A DNA stretch of 64,000 bases, from the NCBI GenBank assembly GCA_036345935.2, contig JADWOT020001325.1:22001-86000 (forward strand), read 5' to 3'. This document shows positions 63,735 to 64,000 of this stretch, piece by piece. The DNA comes from Taenia hydatigena. Taxonomy: Eukaryota; Platyhelminthes; Cestoda; Cyclophyllidea; Taeniidae. The translations under genes were made by a program, and so were the position numbers. Each line of letters opens with the position of its first letter. The stretch's first letter is position 1. The notes beneath the pieces are model-generated. The model searched no databases, was not told where the DNA came from, and was given only the letters and a program-made list of their open reading frames with translations.

Positions 63735-64000
63735 CTAAAAGTAAGTAGATTTGCCATTACGGAGTGTTCGCATTGGTTCTCAATTACCGAGGTCCTAAAA
63801 TTGAGAGCTGGCTCTACTGAAATATTCAAGATCTTTAAGGTTTTAAGGCCCGCACAAAATCAAAAAATCCAAAAGGCAGTGGAGAGTAAAAAGGAAGGAT
63901 TGCACACCAAATCATTCACCAAAGGCTTTCACTAAGAGCGCACAACCAGAAGGCTGATTTTTCGATTTTGGTCGAGTCCTCCTCACATGCGGTGCTACAG

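Larger units (their letters stand above)
61152..64000 (-). repeat. Outer right arm of the giant inverted repeat
   Basis: Inverted partner of 41557-44405, a few percent diverged, continuing past the window end. It contains the mirrored SINE-like repeats. Confidence 0.85.

Overview
This is eukaryotic, almost certainly metazoan, DNA. It is AT-rich and gene-poor. It holds spliced genes with GT-AG introns, TATA-box and AATAAA signals, a decayed histone H2B copy, tRNA-derived SINE-like repeats and a large element with inverted termini. Nothing bacterial (operons, Shine-Dalgarno sites, CRISPR) is present. A parasitic flatworm is a reasonable guess from the gene-poor, repeat-rich texture, very short symmetric exons, and a two-FN3-exon gene reminiscent of cestode surface antigens. 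That guess is not proved here. Most long open frames are chance frames or repeat shadows, so only a few real genes are called. Left part (1-12.9 kb): a 100-codon gene in four short exons, where each of the first three exons encodes one complete C2H2 zinc finger and every intron is phase 1 (483-1373). A decayed first-exon copy lies at 10.6 kb. The full paralogue lies at 30413-31326 with identical exon lengths (85/87/105/26 nt), but its second-finger exon carries an in-frame TAA. An H2B pseudogene sits at 11.2-11.5 kb. Middle (12.9-41.5 kb): a 5.5-kb repeat element with about 1-kb inverted ends and about 170-bp internal tandem units (12868-18418). A rearranged partial copy is at 33.1-35.8 kb. 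There are scattered SINE-like repeats, a TGF-beta-prodomain-like open exon (23.4 kb), and two phase-matched exons of a minus-strand FN3 protein (35923-36600). Right part (41.5-64 kb): a giant inverted repeat. The inner arms 47093-53834 and 54410-61151 are near-identical (6,742 bp each, two substitutions noticed). The outer arms 41557-44405 and 61152-64000 differ by a few percent, and the repeat runs off the window end. The left side also has a 2,686-bp tandem duplication joined at a single N (47092), which looks like two alleles abutted by an assembler. The arms carry, in divergent orientation, two identical copies of a small TATA-driven, intronless gene for a 110-residue secreted precursor: signal peptide, strongly acidic propiece, Arg-Arg site, then a cationic 29-residue C-terminus with two cysteines. 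This is the layout of a host-defence or effector peptide precursor. A paralogue lies in the 575-bp spacer at the palindrome centre. It has a frame shift at a run of four G, and the inversion junction cuts its signal-peptide coding region. Strongest candidates for new biology: (1) the one-finger-per-exon zinc-finger pair, with a nonsense codon in an exon that can be skipped without changing frame, and (2) the secreted cationic-peptide family located in the palindrome.
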